Source: JAMXLO01 sp963812075
GTDB taxonomy: Bacteria; Pseudomonadota; Alphaproteobacteria; Acetobacterales; Acetobacteraceae
NCBI GenBank assembly: GCA_963812075.1
Contig: CAWETN010000010.1
Coordinates: 682,001 to 746,000, forward strand
Direction of reading: 5' to 3'
DNA: 64,000 nucleotides
Shown: piece after piece, positions 35,707-45,157 of the stretch
Layout of the letters: each line of letters starts with the position of its first letter
Numbering within the stretch: position 1 is the first letter of the stretch
Notes under the pieces: model-generated
The model's database searches: none
Seen by the model: only the letters and a program-made list of their open reading frames with translations
What the model was told of the DNA's origin: nothing
Position numbers and translations under genes: made by a program

Positions 35707-36819
35707 TCAGGCTGCGAGCTTGTCCAACTCGCGCAGGATCGACTCGCCCATCACGTTGGTGCCCACCTTGGCGGTCCCCGGCGCCATGATGTCGGCGGTC
35801 CGCAGCCCTGAGGCCAGCACATTGGTGCACGCCCGCTCGATCAGCGCCGCGTCCTCGTCCAGCCCGAACGAGTAGCGCAGCAGCATCGCGAAGCTGAAGA
35901 TCTGCGCCATCGGGTTGGCGATGCCCTTGCCGGCGATGTCGGGTGCCGAACCGTGGATCGGCTCGTAGAGTGCCAGCCGCTGGCCCGATGCATCGGCCGG
36001 CCCCAGCGTCGCCGAGGGCAGCATGCCCAGGCTCCCGGTGAGCATGGACGCCAGGTCGGACAGCAGGTCGCCGAAGATGTTCGATGTCACGATCACGTCG
36101 AACTGCCGCGGATTGCGCACCAGCTGCATCGCGCAGTTGTCGGCGTACATGTGGTCGAGCCGCACGTCGGCATAGTCGCGTTCGTGCAGCGCGGTGACGG
36201 TCTGGCGCCAGAACAGGCCGGACTGCATGACGTTGGCCTTCTCCACGCTGGTCACGTGGTTGCCGCGCTTGCGCGCCAGCTCGAAGGCGACGCGGGCGAC
36301 GCGCTCGATCTCGCTCGTGGTGTAGCTCTCGGTGTCGAAGCCGCGCTTTTCGCCGCTGGGCAGCGTCTCCACGCCGCGCGGTTCGCCGAAATAGATGCCG
36401 CCGGTGCTTTCGCGCACGATCATCAGGTCGAGGCCGCGTACCACCTCGGGCTTCAGCGTCGATGCGCCGACCAGCGGATCGAGCACCGTCGCGGGCCGCA
36501 GATTGGCGAACAGGTCCAGCTCCTTGCGCAGCCGCAGGATCGCCAGTTCGGGGCGAAGCTGAAAGCCCAGCGCGTCCCATTTCGGGCCGCCGACCGAGCC
36601 GAACAGGATGGCGTCGGTTTCCTTCGCCTTCTGCATCGTCTCGTCGGTGATCGGCGTGCCGCGCGCGTCGATCGAGGCGCCGCCGACCAGGTCCTCGGTG
36701 ATATCGAATGAGACCATGCGGCGTCGTGCCATCCAGTCGATGACGCGGCGCACCTCGCGCATCACCTCGGGGCCGATGCCGTCGCCCGGAAGGATCAGCA
36801 GCTTCCTGTTGGCAGGCAT
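35707..36819 (-). CDS. leuB: 3-isopropylmalate dehydrogenase
   Basis: Oxidative decarboxylation in leucine synthesis, NAD and Mg2+ dependent. The 370 residues contain LLILPGDGIGPEVMREV, AILFGSVGGPKWD, LRPELAILRLRKELDLFANL, MIVRESTGGIYFGEPRG, YADNCAMQLVRNP, NIFGDLLSDLASML and YEPIHGSAPDIAGKG. ATG 36819 lies 2 bp from the leuD stop. Last gene of the leuCDB unit, itself downstream of rplS on the same strand. Confidence 0.96.
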   Translation of the reverse strand: MPANRKLLILPGDGIGPEVMREVRRVIDWMARRRMVSFDITEDLVGGASIDARGTPITDETMQKAKETDAILFGSVGGPKWDALGFQLRPELAILRLRKELDLFANLRPATVLDPLVGASTLKPEVVRGLDLMIVRESTGGIYFGEPRGVETLPSGEKRGFDTESYTTSEIERVARVAFELARKRGNHVTSVEKANVMQSGLFWRQTVTALHERDYADVRLDHMYADNCAMQLVRNPRQFDVIVTSNIFGDLLSDLASMLTGSLGMLPSATLGPADASGQRLALYEPIHGSAPDIAGKGIANPMAQIFSFAMLLRYSFGLDEDAALIERACTNVLASGLRTADIMAPGTAKVGTNVMGESILRELDKLAA

Positions 36820-36821
36820 GA

Positions 36822-37442
36822 TCAGGCCGTCGTGGTGGGCAGCCAGGGCTGCGCCTGCCGCCGTGCGCCTTCGTATGCCGCGATCCGCGTCGCGTGCTGC
36901 AGGGTCTGGCCGATGTCGTCGAGCCCGTTCAGCAGCGAGTGCTTGCGGAACGGGTCGACGTCGAAGTGGATCTCCTCGCCGTTCGGCCGCACTACCACCT
37001 GGCGCTCCAGGTCGATGGTGATCCGCGCGTTGCCGCCCAGCCTCGCATCGTCGATCAGCGTGTCGCAGATCGCACGCGGCAGGCGGATCGGCAGCAGGCC
37101 GTTCTTGAAGCTGTTGTTGTAGAAGATGTCGCCGAACGACGGCGCGATGATGCAGCGGATGCCGAAATCGGCCAGCGCCCAGGGGGCGTGCTCGCGCGAC
37201 GAGCCACAGCCGAAGTTCTCGTGCGCGATGATGACCTGCGCGCTGCGGTAGCCGTCCTGGTTCAGGATGAACTCGGGGCGCTCCTTGCCGTCGCCGTCGA
37301 AGCGCAGCGGGTCGAACAGATGCACGCCGAGTCCCGAGCGCTTGATGGTCTTCAAAAAGCGCGCCGGGATCACCTTGTCGGTGTCGATGTTCTGCATCGG
37401 CATCGGTGCGGCGACGGCGGTCAGTGTGGTGAATTTGTCCAC
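36822..37442 (-). CDS. leuD: 3-isopropylmalate dehydratase small subunit
   Basis: Small (swivel) subunit of isopropylmalate isomerase. The 206 residues show MPMQNIDTDKVIPARFLKT, IAHENFGCGSSREHAPWAL and IAPSFGDIFYNNSFKNGLLP, all standard. The start is a GTG at 37442 (VDKFTTLTAV), with GGGA before it; no ATG fits better. It is 11 bp after leuC and 2 bp before leuB. Confidence 0.95.
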   Translation of the reverse strand: MDKFTTLTAVAAPMPMQNIDTDKVIPARFLKTIKRSGLGVHLFDPLRFDGDGKERPEFILNQDGYRSAQVIIAHENFGCGSSREHAPWALADFGIRCIIAPSFGDIFYNNSFKNGLLPIRLPRAICDTLIDDARLGGNARITIDLERQVVVRPNGEEIHFDVDPFRKHSLLNGLDDIGQTLQHATRIAAYEGARRQAQPWLPTTTA

Positions 37443-37453
37443 GTTGCTCTCCC

Positions 37454-38872
37454 TCAGACCAGCTGCCGCACGTCGGCAAGCCGGCCGGTCACGGCGGCGG
37501 CCGCAGCCATCGCCGGCGATACCAGATGGGTGCGTCCGCCGGGCCCCTGGCGGCCTTCGAAGTTGCGGTTCGACGTACTGGCGCAGCGCTGGCCCGGCGT
37601 GAGCTTGTCCGGGTTCATGCCGAGGCACATCGAGCAGCATGGGTCGCGCCACTCGAACCCGGCCTCGAGCAGGATGCGGTCGAGCCCTTCGTCCTCCGCC
37701 TGCTTCTTCACCTGGCCTGATCCCGGCACCACCAGTGCCTGCACGCCGGCGGCGACGTGCCGTCCCTTGGCGACCGCGGCGGCGGCGCGGATATCCTCGA
37801 TCCGCCCGTTGGTGCAGGAGCCGATGAACACCACGTCGATCGGCACATCGGCAAGCTTCTGGCCCGGCTTCAGCGCCATGTAGTCCAGCATCCGCTGCAT
37901 CTGCGCGCGCTGGCCCTCGTCGGCCACGGTCGACGGGTCGGGCACCGCGCCGGTTACCGGCACCACCGCACCCGGCGTGGTGCCCCAGGTCACCATCGGC
38001 GCGATATCGGCGGCGTTCAGCGTCACCCGTGCGTCGTAATGCGCGCCGGCATCGGAGGGCAGCGTGCGCCAATACGCGATCGCCTGCTCCCATGCCTCGC
38101 CCTTCGGCGCGTACTCGCGGCCCTTGATGTAGGCGAACGTCGCCTCGTCCGGTGCGATGAGACCCGCCCGCGCGCCGGCCTCGATCGTCATGTTCGACAC
38201 CGTCATGCGCCCGGCCATGTCGAGCGCGCGGATCGCCTCGCCGGTGTACTCGATCACGTGCCCGGTGCCGCCGGCGGTGCCGATCCGGCCGATGATCGCC
38301 AGCACGATGTCCTTGCCCGAGCAGCCGAACCCCAGCGAGCCGTCGACCCGGATCTCCATGTTCTTCGCCGGCTGCTGCAGCAGCGTCTGCGTCGCCATCA
38401 CGTGCTCGACCTCGGAGGTGCCGATGCCGAACGCCAGCGCGCCCATCGCGCCGTGCGTGGAGGTGTGCGAGTCGCCGCAGACGATCGTGGTGCCCGGCAG
38501 CGATATGCCGAGTTCCGGGCCGATGATGTGCACGATGCCCTGCCGCACATCGAGGATCGGGATGTACGGCACACCGAACTCGACGACGTTCTTCTCCAGG
38601 GTCTGCACCTGGATGCGGCTGTCCGCTTCCTTGATGTCGGACGGCGTGCGCGCGCCGACGGTGGGGATGTTGTGGTCGGCGACCGCGATGGTCAGGTCGG
38701 GGCGGCGCAGTTTGCGGCCGGCCATGCGCAGCCCCTCGAAGGCCTGCGGGCTGGTGACCTCGTGCAGCAGGTGCCGGTCGATATAGAGAATGCACGTCCC
38801 GTCCGGGAGCTTCTCCACGACATGGCTGTCCCAGATCTTGTCGAACAGCGTGCGCGGCTTCGCGTCGGACAT
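37454..38872 (-). CDS. leuC: 3-isopropylmalate dehydratase large subunit
   Basis: Large subunit of the [4Fe-4S] isomerase that converts 2- to 3-isopropylmalate. The 472 residues contain VCGDSHTSTHGAMGALAFG, the cluster cysteines in VFIGSCTNGRIED and CCSMCLGMNPD, and SNRNFEGRQGPGGRTHL. Length is normal. It begins 15 bp after the rplS stop, so the leucine genes probably share the transcript of the ribosomal/tRNA-modification operon upstream. Confidence 0.96.
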   Translation of the reverse strand: MSDAKPRTLFDKIWDSHVVEKLPDGTCILYIDRHLLHEVTSPQAFEGLRMAGRKLRRPDLTIAVADHNIPTVGARTPSDIKEADSRIQVQTLEKNVVEFGVPYIPILDVRQGIVHIIGPELGISLPGTTIVCGDSHTSTHGAMGALAFGIGTSEVEHVMATQTLLQQPAKNMEIRVDGSLGFGCSGKDIVLAIIGRIGTAGGTGHVIEYTGEAIRALDMAGRMTVSNMTIEAGARAGLIAPDEATFAYIKGREYAPKGEAWEQAIAYWRTLPSDAGAHYDARVTLNAADIAPMVTWGTTPGAVVPVTGAVPDPSTVADEGQRAQMQRMLDYMALKPGQKLADVPIDVVFIGSCTNGRIEDIRAAAAVAKGRHVAAGVQALVVPGSGQVKKQAEDEGLDRILLEAGFEWRDPCCSMCLGMNPDKLTPGQRCASTSNRNFEGRQGPGGRTHLVSPAMAAAAAVTGRLADVRQLV

Positions 38873-38887
38873 GGCGTCTCGATCCCT

Positions 38888-39307
38888 TCAGTCGGCGGCT
38901 TCGGTTGCGTTGCCTGCCGGCGTCTCGCCGGATGGTGCGGGCGTGGTACTGCGCGCGCGCTCGGCGATGCGCGCCGACTTGCCGCTGCGACCGCGCAGAT
39001 AATACAGCTTGGCGCGGCGCACGTCGCCGCGGCGCACTACCGCGATCTCCGCGATCAGCGGCGAGTACAGCGGAAAGACGCGCTCGACGCCCTCGCCGTA
39101 GCTGATCTTGCGCACCGTGAAGTTGCTGTTGAGCCCTTTGTTGGAGCGCGCGATGCAGACGCCCTCGAAGGCCTGCGTGCGGGTCCGCTCGCCCTCCACC
39201 ACCTTCACCGAGACGCGCACCGTGTCGCCCGGCATGAACGAGGGCACGCTGCGCGCCGCGCTGAGACGGGCGACCTGATCGGCTTCGTACTGCTGAATGA
39301 TGTTCAT
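38888..39307 (-). CDS. rplS: 50S ribosomal protein L19
   Basis: L19, at the 30S-50S interface. The 139 residues contain FMPGDTVRVSVKVVEGERTR, QAFEGVCIARSNKGLNSNFT and RAKLYYLRGRSGKSARI. A tail of about 25 Ala/Thr/Pro-rich residues extends beyond the common end. It follows trmD by 27 bp. Confidence 0.97.
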   Translation of the reverse strand: MNIIQQYEADQVARLSAARSVPSFMPGDTVRVSVKVVEGERTRTQAFEGVCIARSNKGLNSNFTVRKISYGEGVERVFPLYSPLIAEIAVVRRGDVRRAKLYYLRGRSGKSARIAERARSTTPAPSGETPAGNATEAAD

Positions 39308-39334
39308 CGCTCGGGTCCTTCCGTCGGGGTGTCC

Positions 39335-40039
39335 TTAAGGCGCGGTTGCCGCGCTGGCAACCATGTGTGCCTGCCACAGGTCGGGGCGGCGATCGCGGGT
39401 GACGCGTTCGGCCTCCGCCCTGCGCCAGGCGGCGATGCCTGCGTGATGGCCCGACAGCAGGATGTCGGGCACCCGCCGGCCCTGCCACTCGGCTGGGCGG
39501 GTGTAGTGAGGGTATTCCAGGAGCGTGTGGGAGAAGGACTCTTCCGCCGCGCTGTCGGCGGCGCCCATCACGCCGGGCAGCAGGCGCACGATCGCATCGA
39601 GCAGCACGAGCGCCGGCAGCTCACCTCCCGACAGCACGTAGTCGCCGATGCTGACCTCCTCCATGGCGCGGGCGTCGATGACGCGCTGGTCGACGCCTTC
39701 GTAGCGGCCGCACAGCAGGATGACGCCGGGGTCGGCAGCGTAGCGCTCGACGTCGCGCTGCCGCAGCGGGCGCCCGCGCGGCGTCAGGAACACCAGCGGC
39801 CGGTTGTCGGCTACCGAGGCGAGCGCGGCATCGATCACGTCCGGCCGCAGCACCATTCCGGCGCCGCCGCCGAACGGCGTGTCGTCCACCGTGCGGTGCC
39901 GGTCAGCGGCGAAGTCGCGGATGTTGATCGCCCGCAGCGACCAGGCGCCGCTCGCCAGCGCCCGTCCGGCCAGCGAATGCGCCAGCGGGCCGGGGAACAT
40001 CTCCGGGAACAGCGTCAGCACGGAGGCGCGCCAGGTCAT
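39335..40039 (-). CDS. trmD: tRNA (guanine-37-N1)-methyltransferase
   Basis: Methylates G37 in tRNAs to prevent frameshifting. The 234 residues have LTLFPEMFPGPLAHSLAG at the start, DDTPFGGGAGMVLRPD, ILLCGRYEGVDQRVID (the trefoil-knot SAM site), SIGDYVLSGGELPALVLLD and EWQGRRVPDILLSGHH. The ATG at 40039 overlaps the rimM stop by 4 bp; a start further up would extend into rimM. Confidence 0.96.
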   Translation of the reverse strand: MTWRASVLTLFPEMFPGPLAHSLAGRALASGAWSLRAINIRDFAADRHRTVDDTPFGGGAGMVLRPDVIDAALASVADNRPLVFLTPRGRPLRQRDVERYAADPGVILLCGRYEGVDQRVIDARAMEEVSIGDYVLSGGELPALVLLDAIVRLLPGVMGAADSAAEESFSHTLLEYPHYTRPAEWQGRRVPDILLSGHHAGIAAWRRAEAERVTRDRRPDLWQAHMVASAATAP

Positions 40040-40608
40040 GGGCGAGGAGCGGGCGAGGCACAAGCGTCGGACTCCCCCGGGGGGTTGGGGGGAGGGGGAG
40101 GCTGCGAAGCTACCTCCTCCGGCGGATCGACCACGATCCGGCCCGCGGCGATATCCACCACCGGCACGCTCGCCCGGGTGAACGGCACCAGCAAGGGCGG
40201 CGCATCGGCTCCGGCGATCTCCAGGCTGGCGCCGGCGCCGTAGTCGTGCACCGCCACCACGGTACCCAGCGGCTTCCCGTCGCCATCGCGCGCCGCGAGC
40301 CCGACCAGGTCGGCCAGGTAGAACTCGTTGTCGTCCGGTTCGGGCAGCTGCGCCCGTTCGACGTAGAGCCGCAGGTTGGTCAGCTTCTCCGCCGTCGTCC
40401 GGTCGGTCACCTTCGCCTCGGCGCCGCCCACCAGTTCGGCGATCTCGGCCACACCCTCGCCACGCGGGCGCAGCACGAAGCGCCGGCCCTTGTCGTCGGT
40501 CAGCGGCCCGTACGCCGTCAGCTCCTCAGCGTAGGACGTGACCCGCACCAGCCCGCGCACGCCGTGCGGCCGGCCTAGCACTGCCAGCAGGATTCGGCTC
40601 TCGGGCAC
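40036..40608 (-). CDS. rimM: 16S rRNA maturation protein RimM
   Basis: Assists assembly of the 30S head around S19. The 190 residues begin with the RimM domain (RILLAVLGRPHGVRGLVRVT) and carry the PRC-barrel region (NEFYLADLVGLAARDGDGKP, GAGASLEIAG). The last 25 residues are Pro-rich and run into the trmD overlap. It lies 1 bp from the rpsP stop, so the four genes are tightly coupled. Confidence 0.95.
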   Translation of the reverse strand: MPESRILLAVLGRPHGVRGLVRVTSYAEELTAYGPLTDDKGRRFVLRPRGEGVAEIAELVGGAEAKVTDRTTAEKLTNLRLYVERAQLPEPDDNEFYLADLVGLAARDGDGKPLGTVVAVHDYGAGASLEIAGADAPPLLVPFTRASVPVVDIAAGRIVVDPPEEVASQPPPPPNPPGESDACASPAPRP

Positions 40609-40609
40609 G

Positions 40610-40951
40610 TCAGCCGGCGGCAGCCTCGGCCGCCTTGGCGCGCTCCTGCGCCTTCTTCTTCGGCACCGATTTCACCGGCTGATCGCCCCAGGCCGGCATC
40701 GGCCCGACGCCCTTCTGTCCCAGGAACTTGGCGACCCGGTCGGTCGGCAGCGCGCCCTGCGACACCCAGTGCTGGATGCGCTCCGCCTGCAGCCGCACGC
40801 GGTCCTCGTGCTCGGCCGGCAGCATCGGATTGTAGCTGCCCAGCTTCTCGATGAACCGCCCGTCGCGCGGGCTGCGGCTGTCGGCCACCACGATATGGTA
40901 GTACGGGCGCTTCTTCGCGCCGGCGCGGGCTAAACGGATCTTCAGACCCAT
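40610..40951 (-). CDS. rpsP: 30S ribosomal protein S16
   Basis: S16. The 113 residues start MGLKIRLARAGAKKRPYYHI, contain SRSPRDGRFIEKLGSYNPML and RIQHWVSQGALPTDRVAKFL, then a Lys/Ala-rich tail. It is 22 bp after ffh. Confidence 0.97.
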   Translation of the reverse strand: MGLKIRLARAGAKKRPYYHIVVADSRSPRDGRFIEKLGSYNPMLPAEHEDRVRLQAERIQHWVSQGALPTDRVAKFLGQKGVGPMPAWGDQPVKSVPKKKAQERAKAAEAAAG

Positions 40952-40973
40952 CGAACGGTATCTCCTTGGTGGT

Positions 40974-42353
40974 TCAGAACGGTCGCCGGTTTGGCGCCAT
41001 GCCCTTCGGCATCAGCGCGGACAGCCCGTGGCGCATCAGGCCCTTCTGCCCGAGCTTGTTCATCCGCTTCATCATGGTCGTCATGTCGTCGAACTGCTTG
41101 AGCAGCCGGTTGACCTCCTGCACCGAGGTGCCGGACCCGGCGGCGATCCGCTTCTTCCGGCTCGCCTTGATGATGTCGGGCGCGCGGCGCTCCTTCGGCG
41201 TCATCGACGAGATGATCGCCGACTGGCGCTTCAGGATCGTGGTGTCCAGGTTGGCGTCCTCGATCTGCGCCTTGAGCTTTCCCACCCCCGGCAGCATCCC
41301 CAGGATGCCCGACAGGCTGCCCATCTTGCCGATCTGCTTCAGCTGGCTGGCATAGTCCTCGAGGTCGAACTTGCCGCGCATCATCTTGGTGGCGAGCTTC
41401 TCGGCTTCCGCCTGATCGATCGTCTCGGCGGCGCGCTCGACCAGCCCCAGGATGTCGCCCTGGCCCAGGATGCGTCCGGCGACGCGCTCAGGGTGGAAAT
41501 CCTCCAGCGCGTCCTGCTTCTCGCCGACGCCGACCAGCTTGATCGGCGCCCCGGTGATCGCCCGCATCGACAGCGCCGCACCGCCGCGCGCGTCGCCGTC
41601 CATCCGCGTCATGACGATGCCGGTGACGCCGACCGCGTCGTTGAACGCCTTCGCCGTGTTCACCGCGTCCTGGCCGGTCATCGCATCGACCACCAGGAGC
41701 GTTTCCACCGGTGACGTGGCGGCACGCACCTGGCGCACCTCCTCCATCAGCGCCTCGTCGATCGCCAGACGACCGGCGGTGTCCAGGATGACGATGTCGA
41801 AGCCCTCGCGCCGCCCGGTGTCCATGGCGCGCTGGGCGATCTGCACCGGCGTCTGGCCGGCAACGATGGGCAGCGACGGCACCTGCGCCTGCTCGGCCAG
41901 CTGGGCCAGCTGGAGCTGCGCCGCCGGCCGCTGCGTATCGAGGCTCGCCAGCAGAACGCGCCGGCGCAGCCGTTCGCGCAGCCGGAGCGCCAGCTTGCCC
42001 GACGTGGTGGTCTTGCCGGAGCCCTGCAGGCCGACCATCAGGATCGGAATCGGCGCCGGCGCATTCAGGTTGAGCGGGACGGCGCCTTCACCGCCCAGGG
42101 CCTCGATCATCACGTCGTTGACGATCTTCACCACCTGCTGGCCGGGGGTGACCGAGGACAGCACCTCGGAGCCGATTGCCCGCTCGCGCACTTTGGCCAC
42201 GAAGTCGCGCACCACCGGCAGCGCCACGTCGGCGTCCAGCAGGGCGAGGCGGACCTCGCGCAGCGCCTCGGTGACGTCGGTCTCGGACAGCGCACCGCGG
42301 CCGCGCAGGCGGTCGAATACGCCGGTCAGCTTGTCGGACAGGGCTTCGAACAC
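40974..42353 (-). CDS. ffh: Signal recognition particle protein Ffh
   Basis: SRP GTPase that targets membrane proteins co-translationally. The 459 residues contain the N domain, the G domain (GLQGSGKTTTSGKLA, LASLDTQRPAAQLQL, IVILDTAGRLAID, TRMDGDARGGAALS) and the methionine-rich M domain (GKMGSLSGILGMLPGVGKLK through DDMTTMMKRMNKLGQ), which binds 4.5S RNA. First gene of the ffh-rpsP-rimM-trmD-rplS run. Confidence 0.97.
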   Translation of the reverse strand: MFEALSDKLTGVFDRLRGRGALSETDVTEALREVRLALLDADVALPVVRDFVAKVRERAIGSEVLSSVTPGQQVVKIVNDVMIEALGGEGAVPLNLNAPAPIPILMVGLQGSGKTTTSGKLALRLRERLRRRVLLASLDTQRPAAQLQLAQLAEQAQVPSLPIVAGQTPVQIAQRAMDTGRREGFDIVILDTAGRLAIDEALMEEVRQVRAATSPVETLLVVDAMTGQDAVNTAKAFNDAVGVTGIVMTRMDGDARGGAALSMRAITGAPIKLVGVGEKQDALEDFHPERVAGRILGQGDILGLVERAAETIDQAEAEKLATKMMRGKFDLEDYASQLKQIGKMGSLSGILGMLPGVGKLKAQIEDANLDTTILKRQSAIISSMTPKERRAPDIIKASRKKRIAAGSGTSVQEVNRLLKQFDDMTTMMKRMNKLGQKGLMRHGLSALMPKGMAPNRRPF

Positions 42354-42593
42354 GGCGACACTCCAACGACCAAAACGCCGCTGCGCGAACCCTCGCGAAG
42401 CGGCGGAGCCCCCGCGTCGGGCGGGGACCGGGCGGCTATGTTACCCGGATGCGCGGGGTTATGGGAGCGGGGGGTGGGGGAGTCAATGGGAGCGGTCTGA
42501 CCGAGTCTGACCGACGTTATCGCCACCGCACTCGATGACGGGGAATGGCCGTGACGACATTTGCGTTTCACGCGCATCAGGCCACATCCGACT

Positions 42594-43820
42594 TCAGACC
42601 GCCAGCGCGGCTCGCCGCCGGCTGCGCCGCGGCTGCGGACGCGTCTCCGGCATCAGCCACCAGATCAGCGTGAGCGCCGCGCCGCCCACGATCGCCAGCG
42701 CGAGGAATGCGACGGGGGCGCCAAGATTGTCGGCCATCCAGCCGGCGGCCGTCGTGCTGGCGGTAGCGCCCAGGCCGGCGGACAGCAGGAACAAACCCAT
42801 GGTGAGGTTCAGGTAACCGGTCCGATGTGTCACATCGGCGGCCACCAGTGGCATGGCCAGTCCGAACACCGTCCCGCTGATGCCGTCCAGCAGCTGAAAC
42901 GCCACCAGCAGATATGAATCCGGCGAGGCCGCGAACAGCAGGCCGCGCAGCGGCAGGGCGGCAAAGCCCACGATCAGTACCGGCCTGCGTCCAAGGCTCT
43001 CGGCCAGACGGCCGGCCCAGGGCGAACACAGCGCCACCACCGCCTGTGGCACGACGATCGCCGCCGAAACCACGAAGCCCGACTGGCCGGTGCGCTTCGC
43101 CATCTCGTTCAGTGCCAGCGGCAGCATCGCCGCATTGGCAAAGTAGAACAGGGCGACGCAGACGGCGAACAGCTTCAGCCCCGGCTCGCGCAGGACGTGC
43201 CACGGGCGGTACGCGCGCCTGCGGCGATCGCGCGGGTGATGCGTCGCCGCATGCTCGTTCACCACGTGGTCGGCGGCGCGGAACGCGGTCAGCGTGAGCA
43301 GCGCCGGGACAGTCAGGAAGGCGGTGAACACGAACACCGCAGCCTCGGTGCTGAAATGCGCCACTGCGCCCAGCATCGCCGCGGCGAAGGCGGTGCCCAG
43401 CGAGGCGTAGCGGCCGTTGACGCCCAGCTGCTCGCCGAAGCCCTCATGGCCGCAGAACTGCAGCGTGAGCGCGGCGACGGCAGGTGCCAGCAGGCAACTG
43501 GCAAACGAGTGCAGCACTCTTGCGGCCAGGATGGAGGGCTGCGTCGGGTCCACCACCACCATCAGCGCGCTCACGCCCAGCGCCACCAGCGCGAGGGCGA
43601 TGGCGAAGCGCTTGAAGTGGATGGCGTCGACCAGCATGCCCGCCGGCAGCTGGAAAATCAGTGCGGTCGCGGTGCCGACGCTGAGCACAAAGCCGATATC
43701 GACCTGCGACCAACCCATTGTCGTCAGATAGACGGTGAAGAACGCGCCGAACGCGGTCTGCACCGCCCCGGCAAAAAAGTTCAGGCCGTTGAGGCCGAGT
43801 TGGGTGTGCAGCGGTGCCAT
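42594..43820 (-). CDS. Major facilitator superfamily transporter
   Basis: A 408-residue membrane protein with about 12 hydrophobic segments. N-terminal helices include LNFFAGAVQTAFGAFFTVYL, and the MFS loop motif is weak. A cytoplasmic loop rich in His/Arg (NEHAATHHPRDRRRRAYRP) separates the halves near residue 200. PWAGRLAESLGRRPVLIVGF corresponds to the conserved loop 8-9 motif. Resembles uncharacterised drug- or metabolite-efflux MFS proteins. Substrate unknown. It stands alone between ffh and a glycosyltransferase. Confidence 0.85.
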   Translation of the reverse strand: MAPLHTQLGLNGLNFFAGAVQTAFGAFFTVYLTTMGWSQVDIGFVLSVGTATALIFQLPAGMLVDAIHFKRFAIALALVALGVSALMVVVDPTQPSILAARVLHSFASCLLAPAVAALTLQFCGHEGFGEQLGVNGRYASLGTAFAAAMLGAVAHFSTEAAVFVFTAFLTVPALLTLTAFRAADHVVNEHAATHHPRDRRRRAYRPWHVLREPGLKLFAVCVALFYFANAAMLPLALNEMAKRTGQSGFVVSAAIVVPQAVVALCSPWAGRLAESLGRRPVLIVGFAALPLRGLLFAASPDSYLLVAFQLLDGISGTVFGLAMPLVAADVTHRTGYLNLTMGLFLLSAGLGATASTTAAGWMADNLGAPVAFLALAIVGGAALTLIWWLMPETRPQPRRSRRRAALAV

Positions 43821-43851
43821 CGTCCGGCCGGAAACCTCGCGGCAGGGGGGC

Positions 43852-43888
43852 CGAAAAGACAGGGCCGGGCAGACGCGCTGCCCGGCCC
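43852..43888 (-). terminator. Intrinsic terminator after the GT4 glycosyltransferase
   Basis: A perfect 11-bp stem (GGGCCGGGCAG with its partner, 5-nt loop), followed on the minus strand by CTGTCTTTTC. It starts 27 bp after the stop of the glycosyltransferase gene and separates it from the MFS gene. Confidence 0.7.
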
Positions 43889-43914
43889 CATGCTATCGGT
43901 CGGACGACAGGTTG

Positions 43915-44970
43915 TCAGCCGGTGACGGCGCGCAGCCTGGGCGTGCGCGGGGCGCACAGCTCCTCGTAGAGGTCCAGGTAGTCCTCCGCCATGCGGCGTG
44001 CCGTGAACCGGCGCTCGAACTGTCGGCGCACCAGGGTGCGGTCCAGTTCGCCCAGCCGGTCCACCGCGGCGATCGCGGTGGCTTCGTCGTGCACGATGAA
44101 GCCGGTCAGGCAGTCGTCGATAACCTCGGGCACCGAGCCGCGATTGAAGGCGACCACCGGCGTGCCGCAGGCCATGCTTTCGATCATCACCAGGCCGAAC
44201 GGCTCGGGCCAGTCGATCGGGAACAGCAGCGCATGCGCGCCGGACAGGAATTCGGGCTTCTGCGCGTCGTTGATCTCGCCGATGAACTCGACCCAGGGGC
44301 TGGCCTCGATCAGCGGCCGGATCTGGTTCTCGTAGTACTTCTTGTCGGCATTATCGACCTTGGCGGCGATCTTCAACTTCATTCCGGCCGCGCCGGCGAT
44401 GCGGATTGCCTTATCCACGCCCTTTTCCGGCGAAATGCGTCCCAGGAACGCAAGGTAGTCCTGCTTCGCGGACTGCGGCGTGAGCAGGTCCGCCGGCATG
44501 CCGTGATGCACCGTGCGGATCCAGTTCAGGCGGGGGATCGGCCGGCGCTGGCTGTCGGAGATCGACACGAACGGCGCATCGAACAGCTCATAGACGTCCT
44601 TGAACTCCGGGATGTCGAGCCGGCCGTGCAGCGTCGTCAGGAACGGGGTGCGCTGGCGGCTGAACAGCGACAGCGGGAAGTAGTCGGTATGGAAGTGCAG
44701 CACATCGAACTCGTCGGCGCGGCGGTAGATCAGCTCCATCATCCGCATGTAGATGGCGATCCAGTCTACCACGCTGGGATCGAGCCGCAGCGCCTGCTCA
44801 CGCATCGGCGCAAGCTTCGCCGAGGTGATCGAATCACCGCTGGCGAACAGGGTCACGTCGTGACCCATCGCCACCAGCTCCTCAGTCAGCGAGTAGACAA
44901 CGCGTTCGGTGCCACCGTACAGCTTCGGCGGCACCGCTTCGAAGAGCGGAGAGATCTGCGCAATACGCAT
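43915..44970 (-). CDS. Glycosyltransferase family 4
   Basis: A 351-residue GT-B glycosyltransferase. The N-terminal acceptor domain starts MRIAQISPLFEAVPPKLYGG with the glycine-rich YGGTERVVYSLTEELVAMG. The C-terminal donor domain has YLAFLGRISPEKGVDKAI and the nucleotide-sugar motif EPFGLVMIESMACGTPVVAF. Such proteins build polysaccharides or glycolipids. Adjacent and divergent is an ABC exporter, but common function is only a guess. Confidence 0.88.
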   Translation of the reverse strand: MRIAQISPLFEAVPPKLYGGTERVVYSLTEELVAMGHDVTLFASGDSITSAKLAPMREQALRLDPSVVDWIAIYMRMMELIYRRADEFDVLHFHTDYFPLSLFSRQRTPFLTTLHGRLDIPEFKDVYELFDAPFVSISDSQRRPIPRLNWIRTVHHGMPADLLTPQSAKQDYLAFLGRISPEKGVDKAIRIAGAAGMKLKIAAKVDNADKKYYENQIRPLIEASPWVEFIGEINDAQKPEFLSGAHALLFPIDWPEPFGLVMIESMACGTPVVAFNRGSVPEVIDDCLTGFIVHDEATAIAAVDRLGELDRTLVRRQFERRFTARRMAEDYLDLYEELCAPRTPRLRAVTG

Positions 44971-45157
44971 GGAGTTCGGGCCCCGGTTTTACTCGAGTTC
45001 AACAGAAATTCAGCCTGGCTTTACTGACACTTGACTAGTGCAGAGGCCACGCCTTATCACTATCTTGTTATAGGAGGGGAATGTGGCGAAAAATCGGCGC
45101 GTCCCATCCCACAAAACCGCCACAAATCCCGGTGACCCTGGAACGAATACGGCATAA

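Noticed and set aside
36822..39488. 888-codon minus-strand frame covering leuD, leuC and rplS region
   Set aside because: Only the leuD part is real; the rest is an out-of-frame reading of leuC and rplS.
37757..40243. 828-codon plus-strand frame opposite leuC-rimM
   Set aside because: Antisense shadow of well-identified genes with no domain-like sequence.
45031..45060. Possible promoter TTGACT upstream of the ABC exporter
   Set aside because: The -35 is good but no acceptable -10 lies at 16-18 bp; not strong enough to list.
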